A DNA stretch of 64,000 nucleotides from Gautieria morchelliformis (taxonomy: Eukaryota > Basidiomycota > Agaricomycetes > Gomphales > Gomphaceae): NCBI GenBank assembly GCA_015179125.1, contig WHVA01000315.1:62001-126000 (forward strand), read 5' to 3'. The translations under genes and the position numbers were made by a program. The notes below the pieces were generated by a model. The model worked only from the letters and a program-made list of their open reading frames with translations, was not told the origin of the DNA and searched no databases. The stretch's first letter is position 1; every line of letters begins with the position of its first letter. Shown one piece after another: positions 41,407 to 52,880 of this stretch.

Positions 41407-43209
41407 TTAACCAGTGTCTGAAGGAGAAGCTAACTGCTCACCAGAGGCAATCTGCCTGGCCATTTCTACATCTCCAGGACATCCAGTCGTGTGAGGAAAC
41501 TCATCCAACTCTATCCCAGCTGAACCAGCCTCTTCAGGTGACTGCTGGCCTTCCTGATCAGCCACATTGTCCTCCAAATTCTCTGCATTGAAATCCTCCT
41601 GGCTCAAGTGAGGGTTCCCAAATTCAGCCACTATAGCATTGTGAACACTTTGTCTGGCTGCTTGGAAGCTGGAGAATGACAGAGAGGGTAATGAGGGGCT
41701 GTTAAGTTGACCGTGTCTCTCTTTGAGAGTTAGGTGAAAGTGGCAGATGATAATCGCTGACAAGCTGTATGTGCACTGTTAGTACAATCATATGTCTTTC
41801 TTCTCAACTTGGTGAGAAGATACCTGTTCTGAAGCCAGCCCAATATACCAGCAATGCTTGGCTTGATACCGTAAACCACCTGAAGTTAGCCATTCTTTTA
41901 TCATGATCAATGTATTACATACCCTCAATACCTGAAATGTAAAAGAAGACTGAGTAAGCCCTCAAAGCTCAATGGCATTATAAGTAACAATACCTCAGTT
42001 GTGACAGCATTAGCCAAAGCAATTGTAAGCACAAATCTAAGTATGAATCAACATATGCAATATCATAGGAATAATGTTCCATACCCATATCTGACAAAGC
42101 CTTACTTGTAGATTAGTGATATGGTCATATATATAAGCAATATTTTGTATGCTCACCTTGGTAAATCACTAGACTAATGAGAGATTTCTTATCCCAAATC
42201 TCACCTTTCTGCCAAAGCCTCAGGGTTTGAATTGAGCTCAGAATGGTTATTATGACAACTCCAGTGTCAAAAAGGATTACAGCAACATCGCTCATGGTGG
42301 ACACTGTCAAAGGTATTCAGAGACAAATTGGACAAATACAGGTCCCTAGATATTACACCTGATGAATTTGTTAGTGTTAATCTAGGCAGAAAGTCCTAGT
42401 CAGTACTGACAAGGTTATTGTATTAAATTGTGAACTAGTGGGATTGCAGTTGTACAAAACAGACCGGTACTATATGCAGTGGAATGAATTTATGCTATTT
42501 ATACAAAGTCCGCACAGGGACATACCACTTCACTGATAATAGCACCAAGACTAAGCAACCCAAGAACACCCAAAACTCTTTGATTCTGAAGGGAAATAGC
42601 ATAGGTGCGAGCTAGCAGAAGGCCAAGATAATAAAATGTGTTGATCCTTCTGCCTGAGAAATATATATGGGTATAATCACTCACCCTGTACACCAATCAG
42701 AGAATGAACTGCTAAAGCATTAGCTAGGTGAGTTAGAGTATTGCATTTCCTTTGAAGATGTGAGTCTCTAGGGTGCTTCTTCATAAAGAATGCAAGTCAT
42801 ACTAGATACTCATTCCAATCAGTAAGGGTGTTACACATGAGAGCATTGTTGTAATATACCTCAATGGACATGTTAGATATATTAAGATATATGGCAAGAA
42901 GAAAAAAAGCCATGGGCAGGTAACGAGCGAATAAATAGAGAATGGTGCCGAGTGTGACGGTCTTGCACCAAATGTGCTTGATCTCAGATGGCAAAGTGAG
43001 AAGAGTGTCGTAGATTAGCAGTACTGTATAACAAGCTATGGATATCGTGGAATTAGATAGGGGATACGTACGCATACCAAGCGCTGCAACGGTGGCAGAG
43101 TTGACCGCAAAGCTAGTTCAGGTAAGTTCTTCTGCATCTCACTCAATGTGGTAAATACAGACTTGTCTTATAGCATCTGGATTTCAGCCGAGGGGTCCGC
43201 CTGAGACAT
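41407..43209 (-). CDS. DUF6533-family multi-pass membrane protein gene, copy C
   Basis: ATG at 43209-43207, stop at 41407. After a first intron of about 50 nt, exon 2 reads FAVNSATVAAL. The second intron (GTATGCG...CCATAG) may be spliced or read through, since both keep the frame. The core is LLIYDTLLTLPSEIKHIW, ILYLFARYLPMAFFLLAIYL and ALMCNTLTDWNEYL. Later exons give LLARTYAISLQNQRVLGVLG, DVAVILFDTGVVIITILSSI, TLRLWQKGEIWDKKS, and a C-terminal exon from 41763 (HLTLKERHGQLNSPSLPSLS, then HNAIVAEFGNPHLSQEDFNA). Hydrophobic segments alternate as in DUF6533 proteins. ORF W diverges about 330 bp upstream. Confidence 0.7.
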
Positions 43210-43540
43210 GATATAAGAACGAAAGACTGGAATGCAGATGAGGGACTAAGTTGTGCGTAGCGATGTGGGGTTGGAGTAGCAGATCGCACAAGGTGCATAT
43301 ATATGATTCTCACCATGGGTGCTGCCAGGTCAACAGATATTAAGAACATTCCATCAGTGCGAAGCATGGCACAATTTGCAAGGTGGGCCGGTCTGATAGA
43401 AGACCGTCACGTGTAAAAGAGTTAATACAAGGTCGAAGCATCTGATACAGTGATCCGCTCGGGCGAGTAATTGAGCCTTTGGTTCTTGCCAGGAACTGGT
43501 TCTTATATCCGGGGAATGGTCTCGAAAATGCATATGAAAC

Positions 43541-43988
43541 TTGACGTCATGTAAGCGCACCTGGCACTCTGACGACTGCAAGTGCGGTGTCAGCATAACG
43601 ACACATGAAAATCAACTGCGACTAAGCTCACTGATATGTATTACGATGAAGCAGGTCCGGGGTATTACTCGAAAAGAAGGGAGCACGAGGAAGCCAGATG
43701 ATCGGGAGATCCCACCTCAACCGCCAGAGTTTGCATGTGTCTGTGATTCTAAAGCGACGTTGGATGATCTCTGCAGGCGTACTGGCTCGTGTCAATGTTG
43801 TTGGATATAGCGACAGCAGAGATTTCTCATTTTGGCGGCATGTCCTGACCTGGGAAGAGGTCATATCAAGAGACCTCGAATTTCGACATGGGGCACAACG
43901 ACTGGTAGCCGCGATATTGTGCATTCAGTGTACCCGCTGTGACGGTGATGTAGAGCTGTGCCCGGGTGGCCCGGGAAAACCCAGGTGA
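43541..43988 (+). other. ORF W, copy C
   Basis: The first part (43541-43810) ends STRKPDDREIPPQPPEFACV and DDLCRRTGSCQCCWI. The second (to 43988), in another frame, is FSFWRHVLTWEEVISRDLEF, ILCIQCTRCDGDVELCPG and GPGKPR-stop. The frame change could be an intron or a lesion. Copies A, D and F preserve the terminal CIxCxGCDGD-type motif. Divergent from the DUF6533 gene. Function unknown. Confidence 0.4.
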
Positions 43989-44799
43989 TCTGCAACGTGT
44001 TTGTTGTTTTATCCAGCATGTTATTATTAGAATGACGACAGTGCCACCTAGCGAGAACAAACGGTATTGGACGTCTGGCAGTTTTTAATTCAGATCAGAC
44101 AAATGTGTAGCTGTCGTGAATCATGTCAGTTCCCTTGGTAACTGGTTGGCTCCAGAGTTAAATATAAACAGCATTATCGACATGCACAGCACATCCCCAT
44201 CGCATTTCACCGGATACTGATAATCCCGAGCGAAGCAAGGTTTCGTCGTGTGCGGATCAGGAACCCACCAAACAAAGACAAACATGCACGCCGGTGCCTG
44301 ACTCGGCAGCATGACACGACACAGACACGAACACAGCCCAAAAGCCCCGACATCGTCATCGCGGTTGCATGGTACGCACATGTCGTCCCTCCACTGCCTC
44401 GTCTTTCCCGGCATTACCCCGCATTTTCCCCGTCCACTCCAAACGTCAATTCACCTCCCCTCCCATAACACTAACAGCCTCCCTCCCAGGCTTCTTATTA
44501 CCTACCCTTCTCTGCAGCGCACGGACATGAACTTCTCATGATGTTTCCGGCACATCTGCCAGTGGTGGGGTGTGTGTGTATGTGCCGGGTGTTGAAAAGG
44601 CCAGCAAGAGGAATGAGCGGAGTGTATGGTATTTCCCTTTGCATATAAACAGCCGACCACCCTGGATGACGCGTTTACTCCCTTCTGCACCACGTCTTGC
44701 CATCCATCCATCCGCCAGCATGACCCAGACCCAGACACGAACAGCGACCCTGGAGACGCGGATGGTACGTCCACTTGCCTAGTCCCTCATGTCGCTTAC
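43989..44799. other. Unit copy C, between ORF W and the GC tract
   Basis: Conserved with A, B and D. Contains TGTATGTGCCGGGTG-type sequence at about 44577, shared with E in reverse. No gene is called. Confidence 0.5.
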
Positions 44800-45955
44800 C
44801 GAGCGCCACTCGCTGCTCCCTAGACTCCACCCTCCCGCCCCTCACGTCCTGCACCGGCCTCCCACCCCGCAGCGGGCCCTTCCCGCACGACCCACACGCC
44901 CACCGCGACACGGGGGGCTTCCCCGCGGAGGACGCGCGCTGCCCGTGCGAGACGTGTGCGCGGGGCGAGCTCCAGTAGAAATCGGCACCTGGAGCGGGGC
45001 CGCGACCGCGGCGCGTGGCGCGGGACGTCCGCGTGGTTCGGCCTGCGTTTTTCGGCCACGGGGGCGGAGGCGGAGAAGGGAGCTCGCGCGCACTCAAAGG
45101 CGGGCGCACGTGCGATAACACCGACCCCCCCAGACGGCGGGAGTACTTCAAGGCGGCCCCTGCCCGGGAGTTCCGACCCGCGGCTGACCCCCAGTTTCAT
45201 GTCGGCGGGGAGCGCGTGCGCGCGATTGGCGCGGCGGGGTCCGCGGACGAGCCTCCGCGAAGCTGCGCAGGGGCTGGGGCTGGGTCTGGAGAGCGCGACC
45301 GACGTCGATGTGTCTTGGCGATGCTGTATGTCTGGCCTGGTAGCCGCGTACGCGACGCACGTGAGCACGTGCGCGTGTCGTCCCGCTCATCCCTGCACCC
45401 CTACACCCACACGCCGCCACCGCCCACGACAACTACAGCTGCACCCGCAGCGCCACACACGCCCCGCAAGCCACATTACCCGCGCCCACCACCGTCGCCG
45501 CCACCGCACCCTTACCCGCACCCTTACCCATACCGGCCCCCCGCCCAGAGCCACCAAACCCCGCCGCCGCCACGTCGGCAAATGCACGAGCCGCGTCTTC
45601 GTGCACCCGCCCACCAAGCCAGTCGGAACGGGAACGGGAAAGGACCGCGCCCACCGCGTGCCCCGCGCACATGCTCCCCCTACCCCCGCCCACACCGCAC
45701 GCGCACGCCTACCTGAGCTTGCCGCACCCTCCGGGCCCGCATTCACACCGTGACCCGCCGCAGCACTTGAGCGCTAACGCAAGCCACACCACGCTCGCCT
45801 GCGCCGCGGGCTATTACCGTCACGGGTCCTGGCGTGGGTCCTGGTGTGGGTGTGGGACCTACCCCTGTGGGTCCTGAGACTGGTGCTTGGGTGCCGAGTT
45901 TGGTGCCTGTACGGTGGCATTAGGCGCATTTACGAAGGCTTCGGAGGCGTGGGAT
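44800..45955 (+). other. GC-rich tract, copy C
   Basis: Plus-strand frames contain PFPHDPHAHRDTGGFPAEDA then RCPCETCARGEL (about 44875-44975), the same segment as in B and E. After that come FHVGGERVRAIGAAGSAD (about 45200) and proline/histidine-rich repeats such as PHPYPHPYPYRPP (about 45510). Overlapping ORFs on both strands make the true frame uncertain. Possibly a decayed gene with a low-complexity C-terminus; no family recognised. Confidence 0.4.
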
Positions 45956-46937
45956 GCGTGGGTGTATGCGTATGAGGTATGATGTATGAGGCGCAGAGCA
46001 ACTTGAAAGCATCGGGAGCGTTATGTGATGCCGGGTACGTGCACCGGCCCGGGGGTCGTCGGTATTCCTTTCAGGTGGGGAGGGGAGCGAAGTGCCGCCG
46101 TCGCGGCTCGACTAGACTACCTATAGGCGGGGGTGGGGCCGGGGTGTCGGGAGGGTGTATCGTGTATCGTGTACTACTAAATACGCTAGGTGCGAGTCAT
46201 CTGTTAACATCTGCTAAAGTTAGGTGCGAGACCGAGACAACAATTCTGTGTTAGCGAAGCCTGCTGAGACGTTATCGAGAGACAAAGGATGGATGGTAAC
46301 AAGTAATGTTATTGTTGACCGTTTCGATCCTTTGTCTTTCGCTCTTGCTCGAATTCAAGTTGTAACTTGTTTCCTACTAATTCAGATGAATAACTGCAGT
46401 TGTAGTTCCGAGTCAGCGTCTGTAGGTCGGTTTACCGCACACGTCGTTTGCCAAACGCCGCGCAAAGTACTTGTGCTTCGGATCACACCGCCACCGCCAC
46501 ACCTCGATTCGGAAAGATCTCCCAGCGCTAGTTCCTGACCCTGGCCATTCGAGACTCGGATCAGGGCGCCAGACTCTGCAACGGAGCCTGATTTATTTAT
46601 GTACTAGGAAGACACAGCGCGCTGTAATGCATCATGCGCACTGCCAGTGATCATGCACTCGGACTGGATTCGTGATGCGTCTGGAATATCAGGGGGTACC
46701 CGAGCTAATTGAACTTTGAAGTCCGAGGATAGACGCCAGAGCCTCGGAATATATTACATAAGATGAATCTGCAAGCGCGCAGGTCAGCGTTGCTCACAGT
46801 AGCGCCATAGAGGTACCTTTTGTGGTTGGTCTGGCGACAGGAAACGCTCCTCAAGTTGCAGCATATGGATATATTAGCCCGAGGATCCTTAAGCTTTGAA
46901 GGGAAGTGTCAGCCAAGTCGACTTACGCTACTAGGCC
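45956..46937. other. Unit terminus, copy C
   Basis: Matches copies E and D in reverse. No gene seen. It ends at the tandem join at 46937/46938. Confidence 0.6.
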
Positions 46938-47165
46938 CTGGAGCAACGTGTTGGGTGGGGTGGCGACCACCCAAGTCGAGTCCTAACGTCAAGGAACGGA
47001 ATGGAAGGTCTCACAACGCTGTTGTCACATTTTGCTGGACACGCGTAATTAGTTGGCCTATGAGCATTCGCAGTGGAAAACCAACGTAACCAACTCCATT
47101 GCTGGCCTCACTCCACAGGATGCGCCTGGATGGCCCCTGCGCCGTTGGCAAAAGCTCACCCGGCA
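46938..47165 (+). repeat. 8-kb unit, start of a further copy (C')
   Basis: Begins GGCCCTGGAGCAACGTG and is collinear with the first 220 bp of copies B and C. It is cut at about 47165 by LTR-related sequence. Confidence 0.85.
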
Positions 47166-47490
47166 CATTAAGATTATTGGTATCGATCATATTTGATGGC
47201 ATGCCTGCTGGCGAAATGCGCGAGTAGCGAATAGCGGTTCGGAGGATGGGGCGAACAGCGAGTAGGGTAGACATAGAGGAGGAGTGGTCGGTAGGTGCGG
47301 CGAACTCTGATGAAGATGCTAGGGAGTGACGAGGGGGAACATGGAGGTAGCGCGGTAGGAGAAATAAACCGGTCATGACAGTAGCACACCCTTGTGTACA
47401 TGCGAGTCGATGATCCACCACGGATCGTACACCGAGTCATAGAGCCGAGCCGAGGCATCACGCGTGCAACAAGATCCGAGTACTATAGCC
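47166..47490 (-). repeat. LTR fragment, family gamma
   Basis: Related to the middle of the 1.27-kb solo LTR at 56008-57281; shared stretches include TTTGATGGCATGCC and GCGAATAGCGGTTCGG. Ends are not defined; no target duplication found. Confidence 0.55.
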
Positions 47491-47781
47491 AAAACCGAAT
47501 ACACGGACTGTGGCTCATTTGTAGGGAGCCGGCTGACTAGTTCAGCATCTATTTAGCCTGTATCAAACCTCCTATCACAGTAGTATAAGTCACGTTACAT
47601 GTACCATAGAAACGACACACGAATCTTATCCGTCCGGCTTCGAGTCACAAGCCGTCGTCATTCTCTGCGCTCGAGTTAATGCCCACCACGAGTCGAGTCT
47701 GCCTCTGCGCTCAAGTCAATGCGCATGCCCCCAGCACTTCTAACACTACAATAATATCCTGGACTAAATTTAAGTTCAGCC
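47491..47781. other. Unassigned stretch before a copia remnant
   Basis: No gene or known repeat seen. Contains a loose duplication of CTCTGCGCTC[AG]AGT[TC]AATGC (about 47665 and 47705). Confidence 0.35.
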
Positions 47782-48492
47782 ATGGGACCGTCAACCCCTG
47801 AAGAGATAGAGGAGATGCAAAATACACCGTACCTGAACGCAGTTGGCGCATTAAACTATCTTGCGATAGCAACCCGCCCAGACATCGCATACACTGTAGG
47901 ATGCCTTGCATGCTTCAACTCAAACCCTGGTCCTGCGCACTGGGCAGCCGTGAAACATCTCCTACGATACTTGCAAGGAACTATAGACATTGCGCTCACC
48001 TTTGCCCCTAACAACTTGACTGAAGCATTCCAAAAAACGTGGGTGGACGCCGACCACGGGGGGAATCCCGACAATGGCAGATCAACCTCCGGATTCCTAG
48101 CCAAAGTTGGGACAGGAGCGGTCAGCTGGGCCAGCAAATTGCAGAATATAGTCACACTTTCTACAACAGACGCCGAATTTGTTGCCGCCACCCTAGCCGG
48201 AACCGAGATTGTATGGTTGCGGAATCTATTCGACGAACTTGGATCCAAAATCGAAAAGCCATCCTGTCTCTACATAGACAACCAATCCGCGCTGTCCGTA
48301 GCCAAAAATCCAGAGCACCACAGGCGTATGAAACACCTCGACCTTCGGTTCTTTTGGTTACGTGAAAAGGTTGCAGAAAGGCTCATCCGAGTAGGCTACG
48401 TACCTACGAAGGATATGCCGGCGGACCTATTAACAAAGGCACTACCGCACGAGTCATTGGAACGACACCGACGCGCTATGGGACTGTTCTAG
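47782..48492 (+). pseudogene. Copia remnant, RNase H part
   Basis: Copia-type RNase H with VDADHGGNPDNGRST, LSTTDAEFVAATLAGTEIVW and YIDNQSALSVAKNPEHHRR. It ends at 48492, just upstream of the LTR. A fossil fragment of the copia-3 family group. Confidence 0.85.
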
Positions 48493-48519
48493 CTGTGAGG
48501 TGGCTTCATCAGGGGGGTG

Positions 48520-48632
48520 TGTTGCTATTGGTCATGCGTGTTGATTAATCAGTCTCTAGCAGCTACATAGTAGTCGGAGTTCGAAGGTAGAACTCTATTC
48601 GGTGATTCTACATTCGAACTCAGGTATTGACA
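48520..48632 (+). repeat. LTR of the copia remnant
   Basis: 113 bp, TG...CA ends, with stem GAGTTCGAA/TTCGAACTC extended by GTAGAA/TTCTAC. Confidence 0.8.
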
Positions 48633-49014
48633 GTTGTAACTGCCAAGTCCAGCGTCGGCGTGCTTGTTTGTATTTGTTTGGTAGGTTCCTGATGTACTTA
48701 TCCGGTCCATAAGTGTTTATGAGATTCGATGGGGATGTGTTGTGCATCTCGTTTATATTTAACTCTGACCCAACCACTTACCGGTATTCCAACGGACTCG
48801 CGACAGCTACATATCCCCATTCTAATAATATCATACTAAACAATACTGCAAATACATCGCAGATCACCTTAGTAGCTTCCTAGCCATTCCCGGGCCACAA
48901 CAAGATCTACATCGCAGTCACAGCCGATACACCGAATGCACAATATCGTGGCTACTAGTCGTTGTTCCCCATGTCAAAATTCGTTGGTCTCCTCATACGA
49001 CCTCTTCCCGCATC
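48633..49014 (-). repeat. 8-kb unit, copy F, left piece (reverse)
   Basis: Matches D from about 62095 and B from about 18430, up to the middle of ORF W. It reads TTTGTTTGGTAGGTTCCTGA near 48676. The minus strand retains the W terminus ILCIRCIGCDCDVD. Interrupted by the hAT-like element at 49015. Confidence 0.7.
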
Positions 49015-49599
49015 TAGTGATGGGCACGGCTTGGCCCAGGCCGTCTGCTGAGCCAGGCCGAGCCGCCGATAGGCCGAGCCAAACCAGGCCCAAGCCGTTG
49101 GCACATCCGGCTCCAGGGCCTGGCTCAGGTTTTGACAGGACAGAGCCGAGCCAGGGAGCCAGGGCCTGCGGGCGCTTAAATACAGGATCTTCAGTCACCA
49201 AAAAGGACATCTGTGCTCTGATACTGGCACGTACATAATCAGTTTTTCATGATATGTAGTGTAGTTACAGTGGGCTTAAACCTTACTCTCTACCCACTTG
49301 CCATCTGTTGCAGTTGCAAACCGCAGTGCCCGAAGCCCCTGATTAGTCAGCAGGTCATTATTGACCGTTTTAGGTCTTGCGCAGTCGCAAGACATTCTTT
49401 TATTCCCCTTTATTGCGAGTCTTATTGTTCTCATGAAATTATAAGTAGCTACTGTCATGTAAAGTCTCCCTCAGTGGCTTGACACCGTGCAAACACTGAG
49501 GTAAGACATCATTCGATCCCTCGTATTGTATTTCGCTCACCTGTCCACTACAGTTGATTTGTTGTCGTATAGTCTTGTTATTATACCATCCACTTGCCA

Positions 49600-49684
49600 T
49601 GCGTTGTCATCGTATCAATGATTCCGACGATTCCGGGGCAGGTAGTGATTGTGATGACATCATTGACGATGAGGAAGAATTTTA
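49600..49684 (+). pseudogene. Acidic C-terminal remnant, possibly hAT transposase
   Basis: MRCHRINDSDDSGAGSDC then DDIIDDEEEF-stop. Acidic ends of this kind are common in fungal hAT transposases, but there is no domain left to prove it. Position inside H1 supports the idea. Confidence 0.3.
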
Positions 49685-50489
49685 AGGAAGAATTTTAATC
49701 TCTTTTGCGCTACATACAAAAAAATAATATCTGTGTCTACAATCCATTCCCCCACCAACAGGCCATGGCCCAAGCCAAGGCCAAGCTGGAGCCGAGCCAG
49801 GCCAAGTGCCAACGGCCTAGCTCAGGATTTTGCAAGCCAAAGCCAGCGCTAACCAGGCCAAAGCCACGGCTTTCAGGCGAAGCCAGGCCGTGCCCATCCC
49901 TCCCAGTGAGAATCAACCAGGGATCCTTTGGGATCTGGCGGGTACTTAAAGTATTTTAGGGAGGGAGTGGGGTATTTCGGGAACCAATGATGCCAAAACT
50001 ACATTTGACTGGGCCATCCTCTACTTGGAGCCAACTTGTAGATTTTCTTTTGTGCACTGAAATTTTGGCAAATTTAACATTGAGCAGAAATTTTCAGGTG
50101 TGTATTCAGATGTCTGGGGATCTCGATCCGACTCGAAGCAAGTGCGCATGCAAAAAGCACTGCCACAGTGGCAAATACATCGGGCTAACTTGAAGTGGGT
50201 ACAAGCATGCAAAATTTCGCAAGAAGGAAAGCTCACCATTTGTACCTGGCAGGACTCAGCACATCCCAAGAACATCCCCGAAAACAGCAGCGTATCCACA
50301 GGGCCCCCACATCGCATGGCAAGGCTGACCATGGCATTGATCATGGCGTAGCAGTGAGCAAGGTCCAGCGCAACTACGAGGCAGTGCGTCTGGTTCTGGC
50401 AATCTCTCCCCGGACATCGACGATACCAGACTTGGTTGGCCTCAGGGCTTGCGCGTATGTAACGTGGTTCATCTATATATTCCCGGTTT

Positions 50490-50580
50490 AACTGATGTCT
50501 GTGCATGGTCTTTATATCAATGCCTACGAGGACGGGGACGATCTCAAGGATATGGGAATGAGAGGCGAGCCTTCGGACAG
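50490..50580 (+). pseudogene. Exon-like segment upstream of the E2 piece
   Basis: MSVHGLYINAYEDGDDLKDM then GMRGEPSDSQ, followed by GTATGT and, about 70 nt later, CTAACATGCTGCGTAG, a standard fungal intron. The phase does not continue cleanly into the E2 exon, so either this exon belongs to another transcript or a base has been lost. No family recognised. Confidence 0.35.
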
Positions 50581-50652
50581 CCAGGTATGTATCCCACTAC
50601 ATGAAGTATACTGTTTTTGCCTTATTCTTTCGAGCTACTAACATGCTGCGTA

Positions 50653-50990
50653 GCGGCGACTCCATTCGAGGATGGCACCTTCAAGATGCTCCTCAACTTT
50701 GATGAGTCGTATCCAAATAAGCTGCATCGCCAATGTTTCACCTAAATGTATCCACCAATGGTGAACTCTGCCTCGACATTCTCCAAAACAGGTGGAACCC
50801 CACCTATGATGTCGCATCTTGTATACCTGCACTTGTACTTGTATACGAGCGCTGGACTTTCATGTAGGTTATACTAATTTTTTCCTACACCCTAGCACAC
50901 AAGGATACAAATCGGCGAGCGAGCATGAACGTGAACTGGCATCCCTGGATCAGAAAGCAATCATCAACTTGAAAAGTAAGCCTGGGGTAT
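50653..50990 (+). pseudogene. Ubiquitin-conjugating enzyme E2 fragment (Rad6/Ubc2-like)
   Basis: Reads [21 protein letters not shown], then after a frame change near 50725 [29 protein letters not shown], which is the E2 active-site region with the catalytic Cys in ELCLDIL. After a further intron-like gap (about 50878-50905, TACACCCTAG), the tail GYKSASEHERELASLD matches the C-terminal helix of E2s. The N-terminal third of the fold is absent. E2s carry ubiquitin as a thioester to substrates with E3 partners; Rad6 types act on histone H2B and PCNA. This copy cannot be functional. It lies inside H2 and was probably captured from a host gene. Confidence 0.75.
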
Positions 50991-51164
50991 CTTGACCAGC
51001 ATGCATGGAGTCTACAAGATGGTAATTCAAATCATCTCCTTTTCACTCACTACTGCAAAGCGAGTCCGTCTCCACAAGCTGTTGTCTACTGTGCGCGTTA
51101 GATCACATGTTGTGACACAACGAGTGTGACAAGCCATGACTAGCCTTTCCTCCTACTTACCACG

Positions 51165-51550
51165 ATGTCATACTGTCATCTCCACAGGAGACAAACCCAC
51201 ATCATTAACTCGTTCCGTGATTCTTTCATGCCAAACAGCACGCTTGAAACCGTCCAATTCTGTCACTTTGCCTCGCAGTGGCTACATTTGTCTCTCATAC
51301 CCCGTGTTACTCCGCTGGGCGAAGGTGCGTACAGTTTTCATGATAACACAAAATATCACTTGCAATCAGGAAAGATCTGGCATGACATACTGATGTCGTA
51401 TCCTTGGGTGAGCAGTGTTACCGGAGCCTCAGTAAGTCCATCGCTCTTTGTCAAGTCATGAATCATGCATATATGTCCTTCTAATGTTTTTCTTTTCTTT
51501 CTCCAGCGCGGCCCCTTGTCCCGGCACTCGCACTCGCACTAACATGTTGT
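51165..51550 (+). pseudogene. Exon-like ORF of unknown family inside H2
   Basis: Open from 51165 to 51461. The part LETVQFCHFASQWLHLSLIP, RVTPLGEGAYSF and KIWHDILMSYPWVSSVTGAS looks protein-like. A GTAAGT...TTTCTCCAG intron (about 51429-51506) follows, then RGPLSRHSHSH-stop. Intron structure suggests another captured host-gene piece. Not recognised. Confidence 0.45.
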
Positions 51551-52880
51551 GAAACCCGAGGCGAATCAGCGGCCCCGCACCGATGCCACGCATGCGCACA
51601 CACACTACTTCCCCCACTCCTCATTCCTAGCTGATACTCGACCCGTTACTTGGCTCCATCTTCCCACTCCACCTCTATATGCCCCATCAATTCTATAGTA
51701 TATACCTGTATATTTAGGTACGACACATCCCCATGACTCGACTCCATGCCGGCCATAACCCCGGGCATCAATCCCCATCCATTCTGCCGTTCGCTTACAT
51801 GTATACATCCCCCCACGCTCCACAGTCGATCTCAATACCTACTAGCTAGTGTTCCGAGTAGTATAAAGTAGCTACCCATGTACATTGAACAATCAGACAG
51901 TTATTCCTGTCCACTTCCGCGTGATCCCCAGTCTGAAGTTCCTTGTAGTGTTCACTGCCGCTCTTGCTTAAGTGGCACAGCCTACCGAGACATTTGTACA
52001 CTACTCCTACGTATAGTAGCACCATCGAGTTCCATCCCAGAACTCTCGCTTCATCCACAGAGATATCCGAGAATAGCATCGAGATATATTCCTACTGTCC
52101 CCAGACCAAACCGCTGAAGACCTTTTATCTACATAACAGGACGCATATGCCCATGCCCATCCATGCATGCAGGCCTGTCGCTGCCGATGCTCCACCATTC
52201 AGGGTCCCCCATCCTGCTCCCGCCTCTCTGCTTCACCCCGCATCCCGCAAACCACCGTGAATTTCACGACACTTGTCCGCCACCCGCCGCCCCTGCATGT
52301 GCTGAACCTGCATGCGTCGCCGCGCGTGACTGTGGTGTGCTTTGTGAGTGCCTTCCCTTTCTCCATATCATCCAGCTCCTCCCCTCTCCCATTGGCATAG
52401 CCCTGCCACCAACAGGCCGGCACGGAGAGAGCATACCCATCCTGCCCCCGTTCACGCTGCAGCCCCGCCCCAACCCCACCCCGCCTGCGGGGAGCGGCGT
52501 AATCAGAGTGAGTGTATAGGTGAGTGAGGGTGGGGACTATTGGTTGATGTCAGGCTGTGCAGGGAACCATTGGGTGGATGGGGTATTTATCTGGTCGGGT
52601 GGGGATTGCTCTTAGAGATGCCGTAGTATACCATTGTATGTCAAGGTGTACCGAAAATGACCGATGGTTACCGAGCGGTACCGATGGGGCCCTGTCTATT
52701 GTAGCTCATCTCATTTTTGCTGCGTCCATAAATACAACTGATATATTCAGAAGTGTTCTGTAGTATTCCGATTTACAATCGGTCAGACTCTCGTTTTACG
52801 GGATACAGCAGACTGCAGCGGTGAATCGGATTGTTCCAATATTTACCTACAAATCCCGAGGTATCCCTAGTCGATTCTCA
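51551..52880. other. Right half of H2
   Basis: Several short ORFs. The plus-strand peptide NFTTLVRHPPPLHVLNLHAS and PRVTVVCFVSAFP (about 52260-52350) is mildly protein-like, but no family is recognised. The last 60 bp are the right inverted terminal repeat. Confidence 0.35.

Larger units (their letters stand above)
38949..46937 (+). repeat. 8-kb unit, copy C (forward, most complete)
   Basis: Contains all recognised parts in order: unit start, gene X, P1, P2, DUF6533 gene (minus), ORF W (plus), GC tract, terminus. It ends at CTACTAGGCC, after which the unit start repeats (C'). The first about 20 bases of the unit are replaced by GAGATGTGGCGG, a motif of the unit terminus, suggesting recombination between the two ends. 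Length is about 7.99 kb. Confidence 0.85.
47782..48632 (+). mobile_element. Copia remnant: RNase H part plus 3' LTR, relative of copia-3
   Basis: Only the RT C-terminus/RNase H (47782-48492) and a 113-bp LTR (48520-48632, TGTTGCTATT...GTATTGACA) remain, joined by a purine tract. The protein is close to copia-3 (LNAVGALNYLAI, STSGFLAKVGTGAVSWASKL, ADLLTKALPHESLERHRRAM). The LTR conserves the copia-3 stem-loop with different paired bases. The 5' half is missing. Confidence 0.85.

Noticed and set aside
6799-46937. The 8-kb unit as a giant transposon
   Set aside because: No terminal inverted repeats, target duplications, transposase, helicase or tyrosine recombinase were seen. The repeated unit-to-unit junctions point to tandem duplication.
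50021-50506. 161-codon minus-strand ORF left of the E2 fragment
   Set aside because: It overlaps the plus-strand exon-like region, has no recognisable family and a cysteine/histidine composition without a regular metal-binding pattern; judged a shadow.
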